Below, piece after piece: positions 1 to 8,772 of a DNA stretch of 64,000 bases. The position numbers and the translations under genes were made by a program. Origin of the DNA: Terrimonas sp. (GTDB lineage Bacteria > Bacteroidota > Bacteroidia > Chitinophagales > Chitinophagaceae); assembly GCA_016125075.1 (NCBI GenBank), contig WGMO01000013.1, positions 140,319-204,318 of the forward strand, written 5' to 3'. Every line of letters starts with the position of its first letter. The stretch's first letter is position 1. A model generated the notes under the pieces. The model made no database searches and was not told the origin of the DNA. It worked only from the letters and a program-made list of their open reading frames with translations.

Positions 1-1592
1 GAATGAGGACCATCTTAACCTTATTCATCGTGAATGCCCTGATGATGAGTAAGGAACAATCCTCTATCATCTATGGTGGATTTCTCGGTTTATGTTACCT
101 GACCCCGATGTTAGGGGGATTTGTTGCAGACCGTTTTTTAGGGAACAGGATCTGTATCATGCTGGGTGGACTGATGATGGCCAGCGGACAAATGCTGCTT
201 TTTGTCAGTGCCAATATTTTCAGTTCCAATCTTGAACTGGCCAGGACCCTGCTTTATGTTGCCCTGGGAATCATCATCCTTGGCAATGGTTTCTTTAAAC
301 CCAATATCTCCAGCATGGTGAGCAGCCTCTATCCAAAATCAGAAAGGAATAAACTGGATACTGCCTTCACCATCTTCTATATGGGTATCAACCTGGGTGC
401 TTTCCTGGGACAGTTGATCTGCCCCCTGCTGGGTGATGTGGTCAGCGCTGACGGTTTAAGAAGGGATGTCTATGCTTTTAAATGGGGTTACCTCGCGGCT
501 TCCGCAGCCATGCTGATCGGTACCGCCACCTTCTTCCTGCTCAAAGACAGGTATGTTAAAACACCCGAGGGAAGACCCATCGGCGGGTTACCCTCCAAGA
601 ACGAAGCTGCCGATTATGAAGAAGGCGAAGCACAAAAAGCTGTATTCTCCCATAAGGCTTTATTATTAGCGGGTGTGGCATTTATTGCCCTCGGGCTGAT
701 CTTTTTCTATGTGGTCGGACAAAACGTAATTTATTCAATTATTTATGCCAGCGGTATTTCCCTGGCCGGACTGATCTTATCGGACAGTTCCCTTACCAAA
801 GAAGAAAGAGACAGGATCCTGGTAATTTATATCGTTTCCTTTTTTATCATATTTTTCTGGGCCGCTTTCGAACAGGCAGGTTCATCCCTGACCTTCATCG
901 CAGACAACCAAACGGACCGGAACTTTTTTGGCTGGCAGATGCCCCCTTCCATGGTCCAGATCTTTAACGGCATCTTTGTGATCCTCTTTGCCTTACCCTT
1001 CAGTATTCTTTGGGATAAGCTGCGGGCAAAAGGCAAGGAACCTATCTCTCCGGTCAAACAGGCCATCGGTCTTGCGTTGATCGCCATCAGTTATTTTATC
1101 ATTGCCCATAATGTAAAGAACCTGGGCAATACCGGCCTGCTGGCCATTTACTGGCTGATTTTACTTTATCTCATCCAGACTTTCGGGGAACTTTGCCTCT
1201 CCCCCATTGGCTTATCATTGGTAGGGAAACTGGCGCCTAAAAGATTTTCCTCGCTTTTGTATGGTGTATTTTTTCTTTCCAATGCTTCCGGTTATGCCCT
1301 TGCGGGAACACTGGGTTCCATCCTGCCGGCAACCGGTGAGCAATTCACCAAGGCAAAAGAACTGGGTATTGATCTGCAGGGAGTATTGGACAAGAAGATC
1401 ACCCCCACCACAGAACAAATGGCTTTACTGGCCGAGAACAAGATCAGGGCCTTCCATCCCACTTTTGCCGGATTCACCATTCATAACCTGTACGAATTTT
1501 TTATGGTATTTGTTGCGCTCTGCGGCATAGCCTCCCTGTTATTATTCCTGTTGACCCCACGGTTGAAGAAGATGATGCACGGTATCCGATAA
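1..1592 (+). CDS. POT-family proton-coupled peptide transporter, 5' end cut by the window edge
   Basis: This is an inner-membrane symporter of the POT/PTR2 family, which takes up di- and tripeptides with protons. The visible frame runs from the first base. Its apparent start, MRTILTLF, corresponds to the conserved stretch that follows the family's ExxERFxYYG motif in helix 1, so the true start and that motif lie left of the window. The second PTR2 signature, FYMGINLG, is visible near residue 125. About a dozen hydrophobic segments follow, with the long C-terminal half typical of Bacteroidota POT proteins. A clear hairpin terminator follows the stop. Family assignment is secure. The substrate is inferred from the family. 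Confidence 0.9.
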   Translation, partial: MRTILTLFIVNALMMSKEQSSIIYGGFLGLCYLTPMLGGFVADRFLGNRICIMLGGLMMASGQMLLFVSANIFSSNLELARTLLYVALGIIILGNGFFKPNISSMVSSLYPKSERNKLDTAFTIFYMGINLGAFLGQLICPLLGDVVSADGLRRDVYAFKWGYLAASAAMLIGTATFFLLKDRYVKTPEGRPIGGLPSKNEAADYEEGEAQKAVFSHKALLLAGVAFIALGLIFFYVVGQNVIYSIIYASGISLAGLILSDSSLTKEERDRILVIYIVSFFIIFFWAAFEQAGSSLTFIADNQTDRNFFGWQMPPSMVQIFNGIFVILFALPFSILWDKLRAKGKEPISPVKQAIGLALIAISYFIIAHNVKNLGNTGLLAIYWLILLYLIQTFGELCLSPIGLSLVGKLAPKRFSSLLYGVFFLSNASGYALAGTLGSILPATGEQFTKAKELGIDLQGVLDKKITPTTEQMALLAENKIRAFHPTFAGFTIHNLYEFFMVFVALCGIASLLLFLLTPRLKKMMHGIR

Positions 1593-1607
1593 TTTTCACT
1601 CTCAATC

Positions 1608-1640
1608 AAAAAAGGCGATACAAACCGTATCGCCTTTTTT
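1608..1640. terminator. Intrinsic terminator, probably bidirectional
   Basis: The stem AAAGGCGATAC pairs with GTATCGCCTTT around the 4-nt loop AAAC/AACC, with an A-run on the left and a T-run on the right. It lies between the convergent transporter and DUF1501 genes and can serve both strands. Confidence 0.85.
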
Positions 1641-1686
1641 GATGCGTTCATTCGCCCTGCCAGGCGATCAATAGTCGTCTGTGCCC

Positions 1687-2886
1687 CTATATAAAATCTA
1701 GGGGTGTATAGGATTTTTTCAAAATCATTTTATCATCTGCCTTCAGCCATTTATTTAATACTGTTGCATAAACGTTTTTGAAATCAACCTGGTATTTCAG
1801 GTCGCCGTCCTGCAGGTCTGAAAGATCCGGCATGGCATTGATCAGTCCCTTCTGCTTCAGGCCCCCGCTGATGAAAAACATATTATTGGCGGTTCCATGG
1901 TCGGTACCTCCACTGGCATTCTGTGCAACCCGCCTTCCGAATTCAGAAAAAGTCATCAGCAATACATCTTCAAACCGGTTATTGGTTTTGAGGTCTTTCA
2001 CAAAAGCATTGACAGCTTCGTTCATTTCGGAGAAGAGTCGCTGTTGCTGGGCCTGCTGGTTGACATGGGTATCAAAACTTCCCAGCGACAGGTAATAGAC
2101 CTTGGTATTGATATCAGAAAAGATCAGGGAGGCGATGGTCTTCAGATTTTGCCCTATTTCCGATTTGGGATAATCGGCTTTTGATGGCCGTAACCTGCTT
2201 TGCTTAAAAATATAATCGGCAGAGGAAAGTGTTTCGGCCATGGTCTTATACAGATAGTCAACCGGTTGCTCGCCTGCCTCATCCTGGTGGGTGGCCATCA
2301 CCTGGCGGAAAAATTTTTCATTGGCAGTGCCATAAAGTCTCCTGGGGTCCCGCATAGCGATGGCATTATTATTTTCCCCTTTGAGCGCCAGGCTCAGCAT
2401 ATCATCCAGTTCGAGTGCATAGGTCGGCTTATCACATCCGGAACACTGGGCATCCAGGTACCGGCCCAGCCAGCCTGTTGACCAGTAATCCCGGCTACTG
2501 CTCGCCGTATGCCATATATCCATACTCCTAAAATGGGAACGGTCGGGATTGGGATAACCCACACTGTTGAGGATGCCCAGGCTACCGTCATCATAGAGAT
2601 CCTTTAACCCGGTAAGGGCCGGGTGCAATCCCACTTCATCGGTCAGGGAGAGGATCTTTGACTTCTCCAGTCCCAGTTTTGGCCGGGAGCGGTAATAAAT
2701 ATCATTATAGGATGGGATCACCGTATTCAACCCATCATTACCCCCGCTGAATTGGAGGATCACAAGGACCTTATTACCCGGTGGTACCGCCGTCACCCCA
2801 TCGAGGGGTTTTAAAAACCGGGGTAAAAAAAGAGAGGCGGTTGCCAGCGATCCTGCCTGTAAAAATGCTCTTCGCTTGATATACAT
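1687..2886 (-). CDS. DUF1501 family exported protein
   Basis: A 399-residue protein of the DUF1501 family, related to the sulfatase/alkaline phosphatase fold. It has an N-terminal export signal beginning MYIKRRAFLQ with a twin arginine, then a hydrophobic segment, so Tat export is plausible. Near residue 48 it has the family stretch FSGGNDGLNT, and a histidine-containing segment FSEFGRRVAQN lies near residue 318. It sits 39 bp downstream of a DUF1800 gene on the same strand. That pairing is very common in Bacteroidota, Planctomycetes and Proteobacteria and suggests the two act together, but the biochemical role is unknown. The ATG at 2884-2886 is the only start that keeps the signal sequence. 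Confidence 0.88.
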   Translation of the reverse strand: MYIKRRAFLQAGSLATASLFLPRFLKPLDGVTAVPPGNKVLVILQFSGGNDGLNTVIPSYNDIYYRSRPKLGLEKSKILSLTDEVGLHPALTGLKDLYDDGSLGILNSVGYPNPDRSHFRSMDIWHTASSSRDYWSTGWLGRYLDAQCSGCDKPTYALELDDMLSLALKGENNNAIAMRDPRRLYGTANEKFFRQVMATHQDEAGEQPVDYLYKTMAETLSSADYIFKQSRLRPSKADYPKSEIGQNLKTIASLIFSDINTKVYYLSLGSFDTHVNQQAQQQRLFSEMNEAVNAFVKDLKTNNRFEDVLLMTFSEFGRRVAQNASGGTDHGTANNMFFISGGLKQKGLINAMPDLSDLQDGDLKYQVDFKNVYATVLNKWLKADDKMILKKSYTPLDFI

Positions 2887-2925
2887 ATGATGAGTTTTGA
2901 ATAAAGTTCTCCTGAATAATGTAAA

Positions 2926-4377
2926 TTAACACAACTGGTATTCGGGTGTGCTCATTAACTGCAGGGTCACCGATTTGATAAAATTGTCCCGGCTGTTGGT
3001 ATTGCTGAATTGCGTGATCAGTTCCCCGCTGATGCGGCTGTCTGCCAGCAAAAGCTGCCGGACGATGGACGCCAAAAGATTATCTTTTCCTGTCTTCTCG
3101 TAATGTTTTACATACAGCTGCCAGTCGATCACCGCACGGATCCCGGCTCTTTTTGCCATTCTTTGCATCATCTGATCGCCTTCATTTCTTCCCATGGTCT
3201 GGTCATCATCTTCCTTGGCCCGCACATTCAGTTCATCGGCCTCATTCAGCAGCTGGGGGATGCGCATCCGCAGCATGAGGGTTGAACTGTCGATCCAGGT
3301 CTTTCCCCCGGGCCAGCCCGCCACGTTGGGAGGATAAAACAAGATCTGTCCCAGGGCTTTCTGTAAAAAGATGAGCGATTCCTCATTTTCGATCCTGAGG
3401 GGGAGCATGCGTTGGATCCCGGCCAGTAATTCAACCGGTGATTTTATTTTAACACCAATATTCTTTTCTTCAAAAAACCAGTCGCTGGTAAAAATATCTT
3501 CTGCCAGCTTACTGATATCATAGCCGCTATGATAAAAGCGTTCTGCCAGCCAATCCGTTTTTTCAGTATCAACGATCTCATTCACGAAAAAACGATAAGC
3601 TTTCTGAACGATATGCCGCGCGGTTTGCTTTTGTGCCAGCAGGATATCCAGCACATCTTCCCCGGAAAAATTACCAGTACTGCCCAATACGGTCTTGTTG
3701 CCCGTATCATGCTGGAACTTCCTGAACATAAATTCGCCCTGCACATTTGAACCCCATCCGGTAAAGGCCCTTGCGGCCTCTTTGACATCCTGCTCCTCAT
3801 AATTCCCCCGGCCCAGGGTAAAGAGTTCCATCACCTCCCTTGCAAAGTTCTCGTTCGGGTGGTCTTTGCGGTTCTGCTGGTTATTGAGAAAATTCAGCAT
3901 GGCAGCAGATTTCGATACTTCCATCAATAAATCCCTGAAATTGCCCAGGGCATTGCGGCGGATCACATCCAGCAATCCCTGCTGGTAAAATACATTCAGG
4001 TTACGGCAGGCAAAATGCCCATGCCAGAAAAAAGCAAACTTTTCCCTGAGTTGCGCATCGGTGACGACAAATTCCCTGAGCCAGGCCAGATTCAGGCTTC
4101 GCACCCCCTCACGCTGCTTTTGCTGTACCATTTTCTTTTGCTCCGGGGTCAGCTCTTTTTTTTGCTGCCTGCCCACTTCTTCAAAACCCATGAACAACCC
4201 TTTCAGGTAATCATCGGCCACATCTATATTGATGGGTTTTTTAAGGGAGCCTTTTAACAAAGCTTTGTAAAGCTGGGCGGGATTGGTGCGATCAAGATCG
4301 CCCAGTTGTTCTACTGATGGGCCAAATCCGGCCCTCCACATCAGGTGATGATTCTTAAGTTGATTGGAAAGCGACAT
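2926..4377 (-). CDS. DUF1800 family protein
   Basis: About 483 residues of the DUF1800 family. Recognisable segments are WRAGFGPS near the N-terminus, FWHGHFA near residue 122, and the block NENFAREVMELFTLG near residue 180 followed by ARAFTGW. No signal peptide is evident. It is the upstream partner of the DUF1501 gene and they form a two-gene operon. The frame also opens one codon earlier with TTG, but the ATG at 4375-4377 is preferred. A poly-T/A tract precedes it, as is usual for Bacteroidota translation starts without a Shine-Dalgarno. The function is unknown. Confidence 0.87.
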   Translation of the reverse strand: MSLSNQLKNHHLMWRAGFGPSVEQLGDLDRTNPAQLYKALLKGSLKKPINIDVADDYLKGLFMGFEEVGRQQKKELTPEQKKMVQQKQREGVRSLNLAWLREFVVTDAQLREKFAFFWHGHFACRNLNVFYQQGLLDVIRRNALGNFRDLLMEVSKSAAMLNFLNNQQNRKDHPNENFAREVMELFTLGRGNYEEQDVKEAARAFTGWGSNVQGEFMFRKFQHDTGNKTVLGSTGNFSGEDVLDILLAQKQTARHIVQKAYRFFVNEIVDTEKTDWLAERFYHSGYDISKLAEDIFTSDWFFEEKNIGVKIKSPVELLAGIQRMLPLRIENEESLIFLQKALGQILFYPPNVAGWPGGKTWIDSSTLMLRMRIPQLLNEADELNVRAKEDDDQTMGRNEGDQMMQRMAKRAGIRAVIDWQLYVKHYEKTGKDNLLASIVRQLLLADSRISGELITQFSNTNSRDNFIKSVTLQLMSTPEYQLC

Positions 4378-4466
4378 CAAAATTTTTTTTTAAGACCGGG
4401 ATGAAAAGGAGAAGTTTAACGACCTGTGAACATAACGATAAAATAACTGAGTTATTTTCTACATTT

Positions 4467-5531
4467 ATGGTCATGAAATGGAGGGCTTTCAAATATCTAT
4501 CCCCTTTTATCATTTATGCCGGGGCCTTTTACTCCTTCCACACCAGGGGCTGGATGATCTGGCTACCCATGATCTATGCCTGGATCATCATACCGTTTGT
4601 TGAACTTTTTATCCGACCCAATCCCGCCAACCTGGATGAAGCGGAAGAAGCAATTGCGAAAAAGGACTGGTTCTATGACCTTATCATTTATTTAACGGTT
4701 CCCCTGCAGTTCATCGCCTTATTTTTCTTTCTCAGCTCGATGCGTGACACCGCAATTTCCCCTTTTGAGGTAACAGGACGTATTGCCGTAATGGGTTTAC
4801 TCTGCGGTGTGTTTGGGATCAATGTGGGACATGAACTGGGGCATAGGGTGAACAAAGCAGAGCAGGCCATGGCCAAATTATTATTGATGACCTCCCTGTA
4901 TATGCATTTCTTTATTGAACACAATAAGGGACATCATAAAAGAGTGGCCACACCGGAGGACCCCAGCAGTGCCCGGCTGGGCGAAATGTTGTATGCTTTT
5001 TATGGCCGTTCCATTTTTTTCAGCTACCGGAGTGCCTGGCAGATCGCCAACCGGGAAATGAGAAAGAAGGGGAAACATATCCTTTCCCTGCACAACGAGA
5101 TGATCCAATTCCATATGATCCAGGCCCTCTTTGTCGCGATCATCTATTTTTCATTTGGCGGACTGATTACGCTCTATTTTCTCGCTGCGGCCCTGATGGG
5201 CATCCTGCTCCTCGAAACCGTCAATTATATCGAGCACTATGGATTGCAAAGGGAAAAAGGACAGGAGGGCAAATACGGGAGGGCCCTGCCGGAGCATAGC
5301 TGGAACAGCGACCATGTGATCGGCCGGCTGATGTTATTTGAACTAAGCCGCCACAGCGACCATCATTACCTGGCGAGCAGGAAATACCAGGTGCTGCGCC
5401 ATCATGATGATGCACCGCAAATGCCAACGGGCTACCCGGGCATGATGTTACTTTCCTTAATTCCTCCGCTTTGGTTCCTGATCATGAATAAACGGATCAG
5501 GCAGCTTCATTATTCACCATCCGGATTGTAA
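4467..5531 (+). CDS. AlkB-type membrane-bound fatty acid desaturase/alkane hydroxylase family protein
   Basis: An integral-membrane diiron enzyme of the AlkB/desaturase superfamily. All the family histidine clusters are present, in order: HELGHR near residue 121, EHNKGHHKR near 151, NYIEHYGL near 254 and SRHSDHH near 294. About six hydrophobic helices surround them. AlkB enzymes oxidise the terminal methyl of alkanes or acyl chains using O2 and a rubredoxin, but no rubredoxin gene is visible nearby, so the electron donor and substrate are open. The frame extends up to an ATG at 4401, but those 22 residues do not resemble the family and would leave only 23 bp to the divergent DUF1800 start. 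The ATG at 4467 (or 4473) is therefore preferred. The last 18 bp overlap the convergent M48 gene. Confidence 0.85.
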   Translation: MVMKWRAFKYLSPFIIYAGAFYSFHTRGWMIWLPMIYAWIIIPFVELFIRPNPANLDEAEEAIAKKDWFYDLIIYLTVPLQFIALFFFLSSMRDTAISPFEVTGRIAVMGLLCGVFGINVGHELGHRVNKAEQAMAKLLLMTSLYMHFFIEHNKGHHKRVATPEDPSSARLGEMLYAFYGRSIFFSYRSAWQIANREMRKKGKHILSLHNEMIQFHMIQALFVAIIYFSFGGLITLYFLAAALMGILLLETVNYIEHYGLQREKGQEGKYGRALPEHSWNSDHVIGRLMLFELSRHSDHHYLASRKYQVLRHHDDAPQMPTGYPGMMLLSLIPPLWFLIMNKRIRQLHYSPSGL

Positions 5532-6602
5532 ACGCTTAAAGAGGGAAGCCAGGATCGGATGCTCCTCTACGCCGTTCGCATTAAAATGGGGGTCCCTTTT
5601 GATATAGCCGATCCTTTTTTGGAGATCAGGATGGCTGCTGATCCATTCAGCAGATGCCGGTTCCCCCGCTGTATTGACCTCTTTTTGCAATAACCGGAAA
5701 AGTTCGACGAAACCATTGCCATCCATTTTACGGTCACAAATAATTTTCAACCCCTGCAGGTCAGCTTCTTTTTCAAGTTTGCGCGAATAATCCAGGCCCT
5801 TCAGGTTATTGGCCTGCTGTATGGCCAAATTGACCAGGGAACTGCCGTTCCCAAAAAGCACAGAAAGGAACATCGAAGAACCGAGCTGCCTGAAAATGGA
5901 ACGGGTGGCGTGACGTTCATTTACATGAATGAACTCATGTGCCAGTAAGGCGGCCAGTTCCTCGTAATGGTCCATGTCTTTGATGATCTTATCAAAAACA
6001 ACAATATGCCCTCCCGGAAAAGCAAAAGCATTGGCCGTTTCCTCTTTAACCACGGTGATGTGCACATCATATTCCGATGGGATATGCATTTCCTGGAAAA
6101 AATCATTGATCAGCAAGGTCTTTTCTTCATCAATATCAAATGCCGGCTGAAGGGCATTGAACATCCCATCGCCCATTTGTTGTTCATAGGATACCGGGAC
6201 TTTTAAGGCCAGTCTTTCCGCCAGGAAGGGAATCAGCAGGAAATAGACCAGTCCGGCCAGGAGGAGGATCCCCCCCAGTACTTTCAGCAGCAGTGATCCG
6301 TTTGATCCGAAAACCTTCCTGTACCGGGAACTATCGTGTTGATATAGCCGATTTTCCAGGGCACTCCTTTCAGCTTCCCCCTTGAGTTCGAGCACCTGCA
6401 CCGGGAAGCCCAGGTATTTTACCACAAACCCATCCCCTTTTCTGAAATCCTCGCGGATGATCTTGTCATAATACCAATACAATTCCCTGTCCATCCCCGT
6501 TTCGTCCCGGAATTGAATATGGACCTTCTTCCTGCGAAAGTCAAACGCCGCATTGAAGGGCTGCCCCCCCTGTACATAATAAATACCCTTGAAATTGTCC
6601 AT
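5514..6602 (-). CDS. M48-family membrane metalloprotease
   Basis: A zinc metallopeptidase of family M48 (Ste24/HtpX-like). The first ~110 residues form a cytoplasmic or soluble N-domain, followed by one transmembrane segment (GGILLLAGLVYFLLIPF, near 110-128) and the protease domain. The zinc site HEFIH is near residue 221 and the third ligand lies in KEADLQGLK near residue 277. The N-terminal domain with a single anchor differs from multi-helix HtpX and resembles the M48 proteins with an extra N-domain seen in Bacteroidota and Proteobacteria. The likely role is envelope protein turnover, inferred from the family. Its 3' end overlaps the convergent alkB-like gene by 18 bp. Confidence 0.88.
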   Translation of the reverse strand: MDNFKGIYYVQGGQPFNAAFDFRRKKVHIQFRDETGMDRELYWYYDKIIREDFRKGDGFVVKYLGFPVQVLELKGEAERSALENRLYQHDSSRYRKVFGSNGSLLLKVLGGILLLAGLVYFLLIPFLAERLALKVPVSYEQQMGDGMFNALQPAFDIDEEKTLLINDFFQEMHIPSEYDVHITVVKEETANAFAFPGGHIVVFDKIIKDMDHYEELAALLAHEFIHVNERHATRSIFRQLGSSMFLSVLFGNGSSLVNLAIQQANNLKGLDYSRKLEKEADLQGLKIICDRKMDGNGFVELFRLLQKEVNTAGEPASAEWISSHPDLQKRIGYIKRDPHFNANGVEEHPILASLFKRLQSGW

Positions 6603-6755
6603 CCTGCATCCCCCCGATAAGCGTTTTTACTTAGTGAAAATATCTTCCTGAAAACATCAACTACTGTGAATAAATAATATTATTAACAGTTGTTATTTGG
6701 ATATAAAAAGAATATAAATTTAGATAACATTTTATTAACCAAACCACACACATTT

Positions 6756-7742
6756 ATGAAAAAAACTTTTGGCCTCCTCCTTGGAGTTTTGCTGTTTTTC
6801 GCAGCCTGTCAAAAATCTGCTACCCCTGTTGATGCACCTGTGGCCGGTGATGAAGAAGTCCTGGCCGCCCCCACACAAAGAGTCTGTTATTCCTATGAAG
6901 TATTGGAAGAACAGATGCGGGAGAATCCCCTGCTCCGTCAAAAAATGAATGACCTTGAAAATTTTACCCGCCAATTTGTAGAAAGCAATGGCGCTGCCCG
7001 CTTACTTTCGAATGGCATTATTGAGATTCCTGTTGTGTTCAATGTATTGTACAGAACCACCGCAGAGAATATTTCCCTGGCCCAGATTCAATCCCAGATT
7101 GATGTACTGAATGAAGATTACAGTGGCACCAATGCCGATCACAACAACACTTCTACCTATAACAGTGTGAAAGCGGGTGATATCGGTATCCGTTTTGTGT
7201 TAGACCAGGTGATCAGGAAAAAAACCACCAAAAAGAGCTGGAGAACCAATGATGATATGAAGAAATCCGGCAGGGGTGGTATCAACCCGACAAGCCCGAC
7301 CACGAAACTCAATGTGTGGGTCTGCACCCTTTCCGGCGGTATCCTGGGTTATGCCCAGTTCCCGGGTGGCAACCCTGCCACGGATGGTGTGGTTTTATTA
7401 AATACCGGAACCGGTAGGGTGGGCACAGCTGCCTATCCTTTTGATAAAGGAAGAACGGCTACACATGAAATTGGCCATTGGCTCAACCTGCGCCATATCT
7501 GGGGAGATGCCACCTGCGGAAACGACCAGGTGGGCGATACCCCGCAGCACAATACCGCTAACTATGGCTGTCCTGCTGCCGGTCATCTCAGCACCTGTTC
7601 CGGCACCCCGGTTGAAATGACGATGAATTATATGGATTATACGGATGATGCCTGTATGTATATGTTCAGCAACGGACAAAGCAGCAGGATGCTGGCCACT
7701 CTCGCCAGCGGAGGGCCGAGGAACAGTTTTGCCCAGCCATAA
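6756..7742 (+). CDS. M43-family (pappalysin/cytophagalysin-like) zinc metalloprotease lipoprotein
   Basis: A secreted zinc protease of family M43. The signal peptide MKKTFGLLLGVLLFFAAC ends in a lipobox with Cys18, so the protein is probably lipid-anchored on the cell surface or outer membrane. The zinc-binding motif is HEIGHWLNLRH at about residues 237-247, followed by a cysteine-bearing segment and the Met-turn-like stretch TMNYMDYTDDACM, all typical of the family. The frame opens at a TTG at 6690, but the ATG at 6756 starts the signal peptide exactly. A partial -7-like element, TAAATTTA, lies at 6715-6722. A strong hairpin terminator follows. Confidence 0.9.
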   Translation: MKKTFGLLLGVLLFFAACQKSATPVDAPVAGDEEVLAAPTQRVCYSYEVLEEQMRENPLLRQKMNDLENFTRQFVESNGAARLLSNGIIEIPVVFNVLYRTTAENISLAQIQSQIDVLNEDYSGTNADHNNTSTYNSVKAGDIGIRFVLDQVIRKKTTKKSWRTNDDMKKSGRGGINPTSPTTKLNVWVCTLSGGILGYAQFPGGNPATDGVVLLNTGTGRVGTAAYPFDKGRTATHEIGHWLNLRHIWGDATCGNDQVGDTPQHNTANYGCPAAGHLSTCSGTPVEMTMNYMDYTDDACMYMFSNGQSSRMLATLASGGPRNSFAQP

Positions 7743-7767
7743 CAATATGATATATCCTTGAAAAAAA

Positions 7768-7800
7768 AGAGGTGGTAAAATTTTACCACCTTTTTCTTTT
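7768..7800. terminator. Intrinsic terminator, bidirectional
   Basis: The perfect 20-bp palindrome GGTGGTAAAATTTTACCACC (7771-7790) is flanked by an A-run on the left and a T-run on the right. It lies between the convergent M43 protease and AIM24 genes. Confidence 0.88.
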
Positions 7801-7813
7801 ATATCTAATATGA

Positions 7814-8617
7814 TCACATGCCATCACCATCCAACAGGTTGCCTAATCCGCCGAGGATACTGCCTTCCTCTTTACGTTTATAGGTTCCATAAGCAAGGAT
7901 ACGGCCAGCCAGCCGGCTGATAGGCAGGGATTGAATCCAGACCCGGCCCGGTCCACGCAGGGTGGCATAAAAGACGCCTTCCCCACCAAACAAGGTATTC
8001 TTAATACCGCCGACAAACTGGATATCATAATCACAGGAAGGAGTAAACGCTACGATACAACCCGTATCGATCTTTAATAATTCACCCGGCATCAGTTCTT
8101 TCTCCACCACATGGCCGCCGGAATGCACAAAGGCCATTCCATCACCTTCCAGTTTTTGCATGATAAACCCTTCGCCGCCAAATAACCCGGTTCCCAGTTT
8201 TCGCTGAAACTCGATGCCGATGGTGACCCCTTTGGCCGCACATAAAAATGAATCTTTCTGGCAGATCATTTTTCCGCCGAGCCGTAAAAGGTCAAGGGGA
8301 ATGATCTTACCGGGATAAGGCGCCGCAAAAGATACCCGCTTTTTTCCCTGCACGGTATTGGTATAGGTTGTCATAAAGAGATTTTCGCCCGTCAGCACCC
8401 GCTTGCCAGCGGTCATAAGTTTTCCTAAAAATCCCCTTTGCTGGTTGCTGCCATCCCCAAAGATGGTCTGCATCTGGATGCCATCATCCATCATCATGAA
8501 GCTGCCGGGTTCGGCAATAGCCGTTTCCTGCGGGTCCAGCTCCACTTCCACATATTGCATCTCTTCCCCTACGATTTTGTAATCAATTTCATGATTGGTT
8601 CTGGTATATTCGTTCAT
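7814..8617 (-). CDS. AIM24/TIGR00266 family protein
   Basis: A 267-residue member of the AIM24 family (TIGR00266), which folds as a double-stranded beta-helix with repeated glycine-rich strands. Family stretches such as EPGSFMMMDDGI near residue 37, GEGFIMQKLEGDG near 147 and FGGEGVFYATLRGPG near 212 are visible. It has no signal peptide or membrane segment. The molecular function is unknown in bacteria; the yeast homologue is mitochondrial. An exact TAnnTTTG element (TATTTTTG, minus strand, 8633-8640) lies 15 bp upstream of the ATG. It is divergent from the M16 protease gene. Confidence 0.88.
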   Translation of the reverse strand: MNEYTRTNHEIDYKIVGEEMQYVEVELDPQETAIAEPGSFMMMDDGIQMQTIFGDGSNQQRGFLGKLMTAGKRVLTGENLFMTTYTNTVQGKKRVSFAAPYPGKIIPLDLLRLGGKMICQKDSFLCAAKGVTIGIEFQRKLGTGLFGGEGFIMQKLEGDGMAFVHSGGHVVEKELMPGELLKIDTGCIVAFTPSCDYDIQFVGGIKNTLFGGEGVFYATLRGPGRVWIQSLPISRLAGRILAYGTYKRKEEGSILGGLGNLLDGDGM

Positions 8618-8772
8618 TTCGCTGATTTTTTACAAAAATACAAAAGATCAAAGCGGTAAATGGGAAAGAAATGGATAAATGGTCATGGTTAAAAGCCCAG
8701 ATTTCTTTACTTTGTCCTTCCCCAGAAAAAGAATAGATATATCTCTAATCTTAAACCAAATATTCACATTTC

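Noticed and set aside
7398..7817. 139-residue open frame antisense to the M43 protease
   Set aside because: It lies opposite a well-supported gene and across its terminator.
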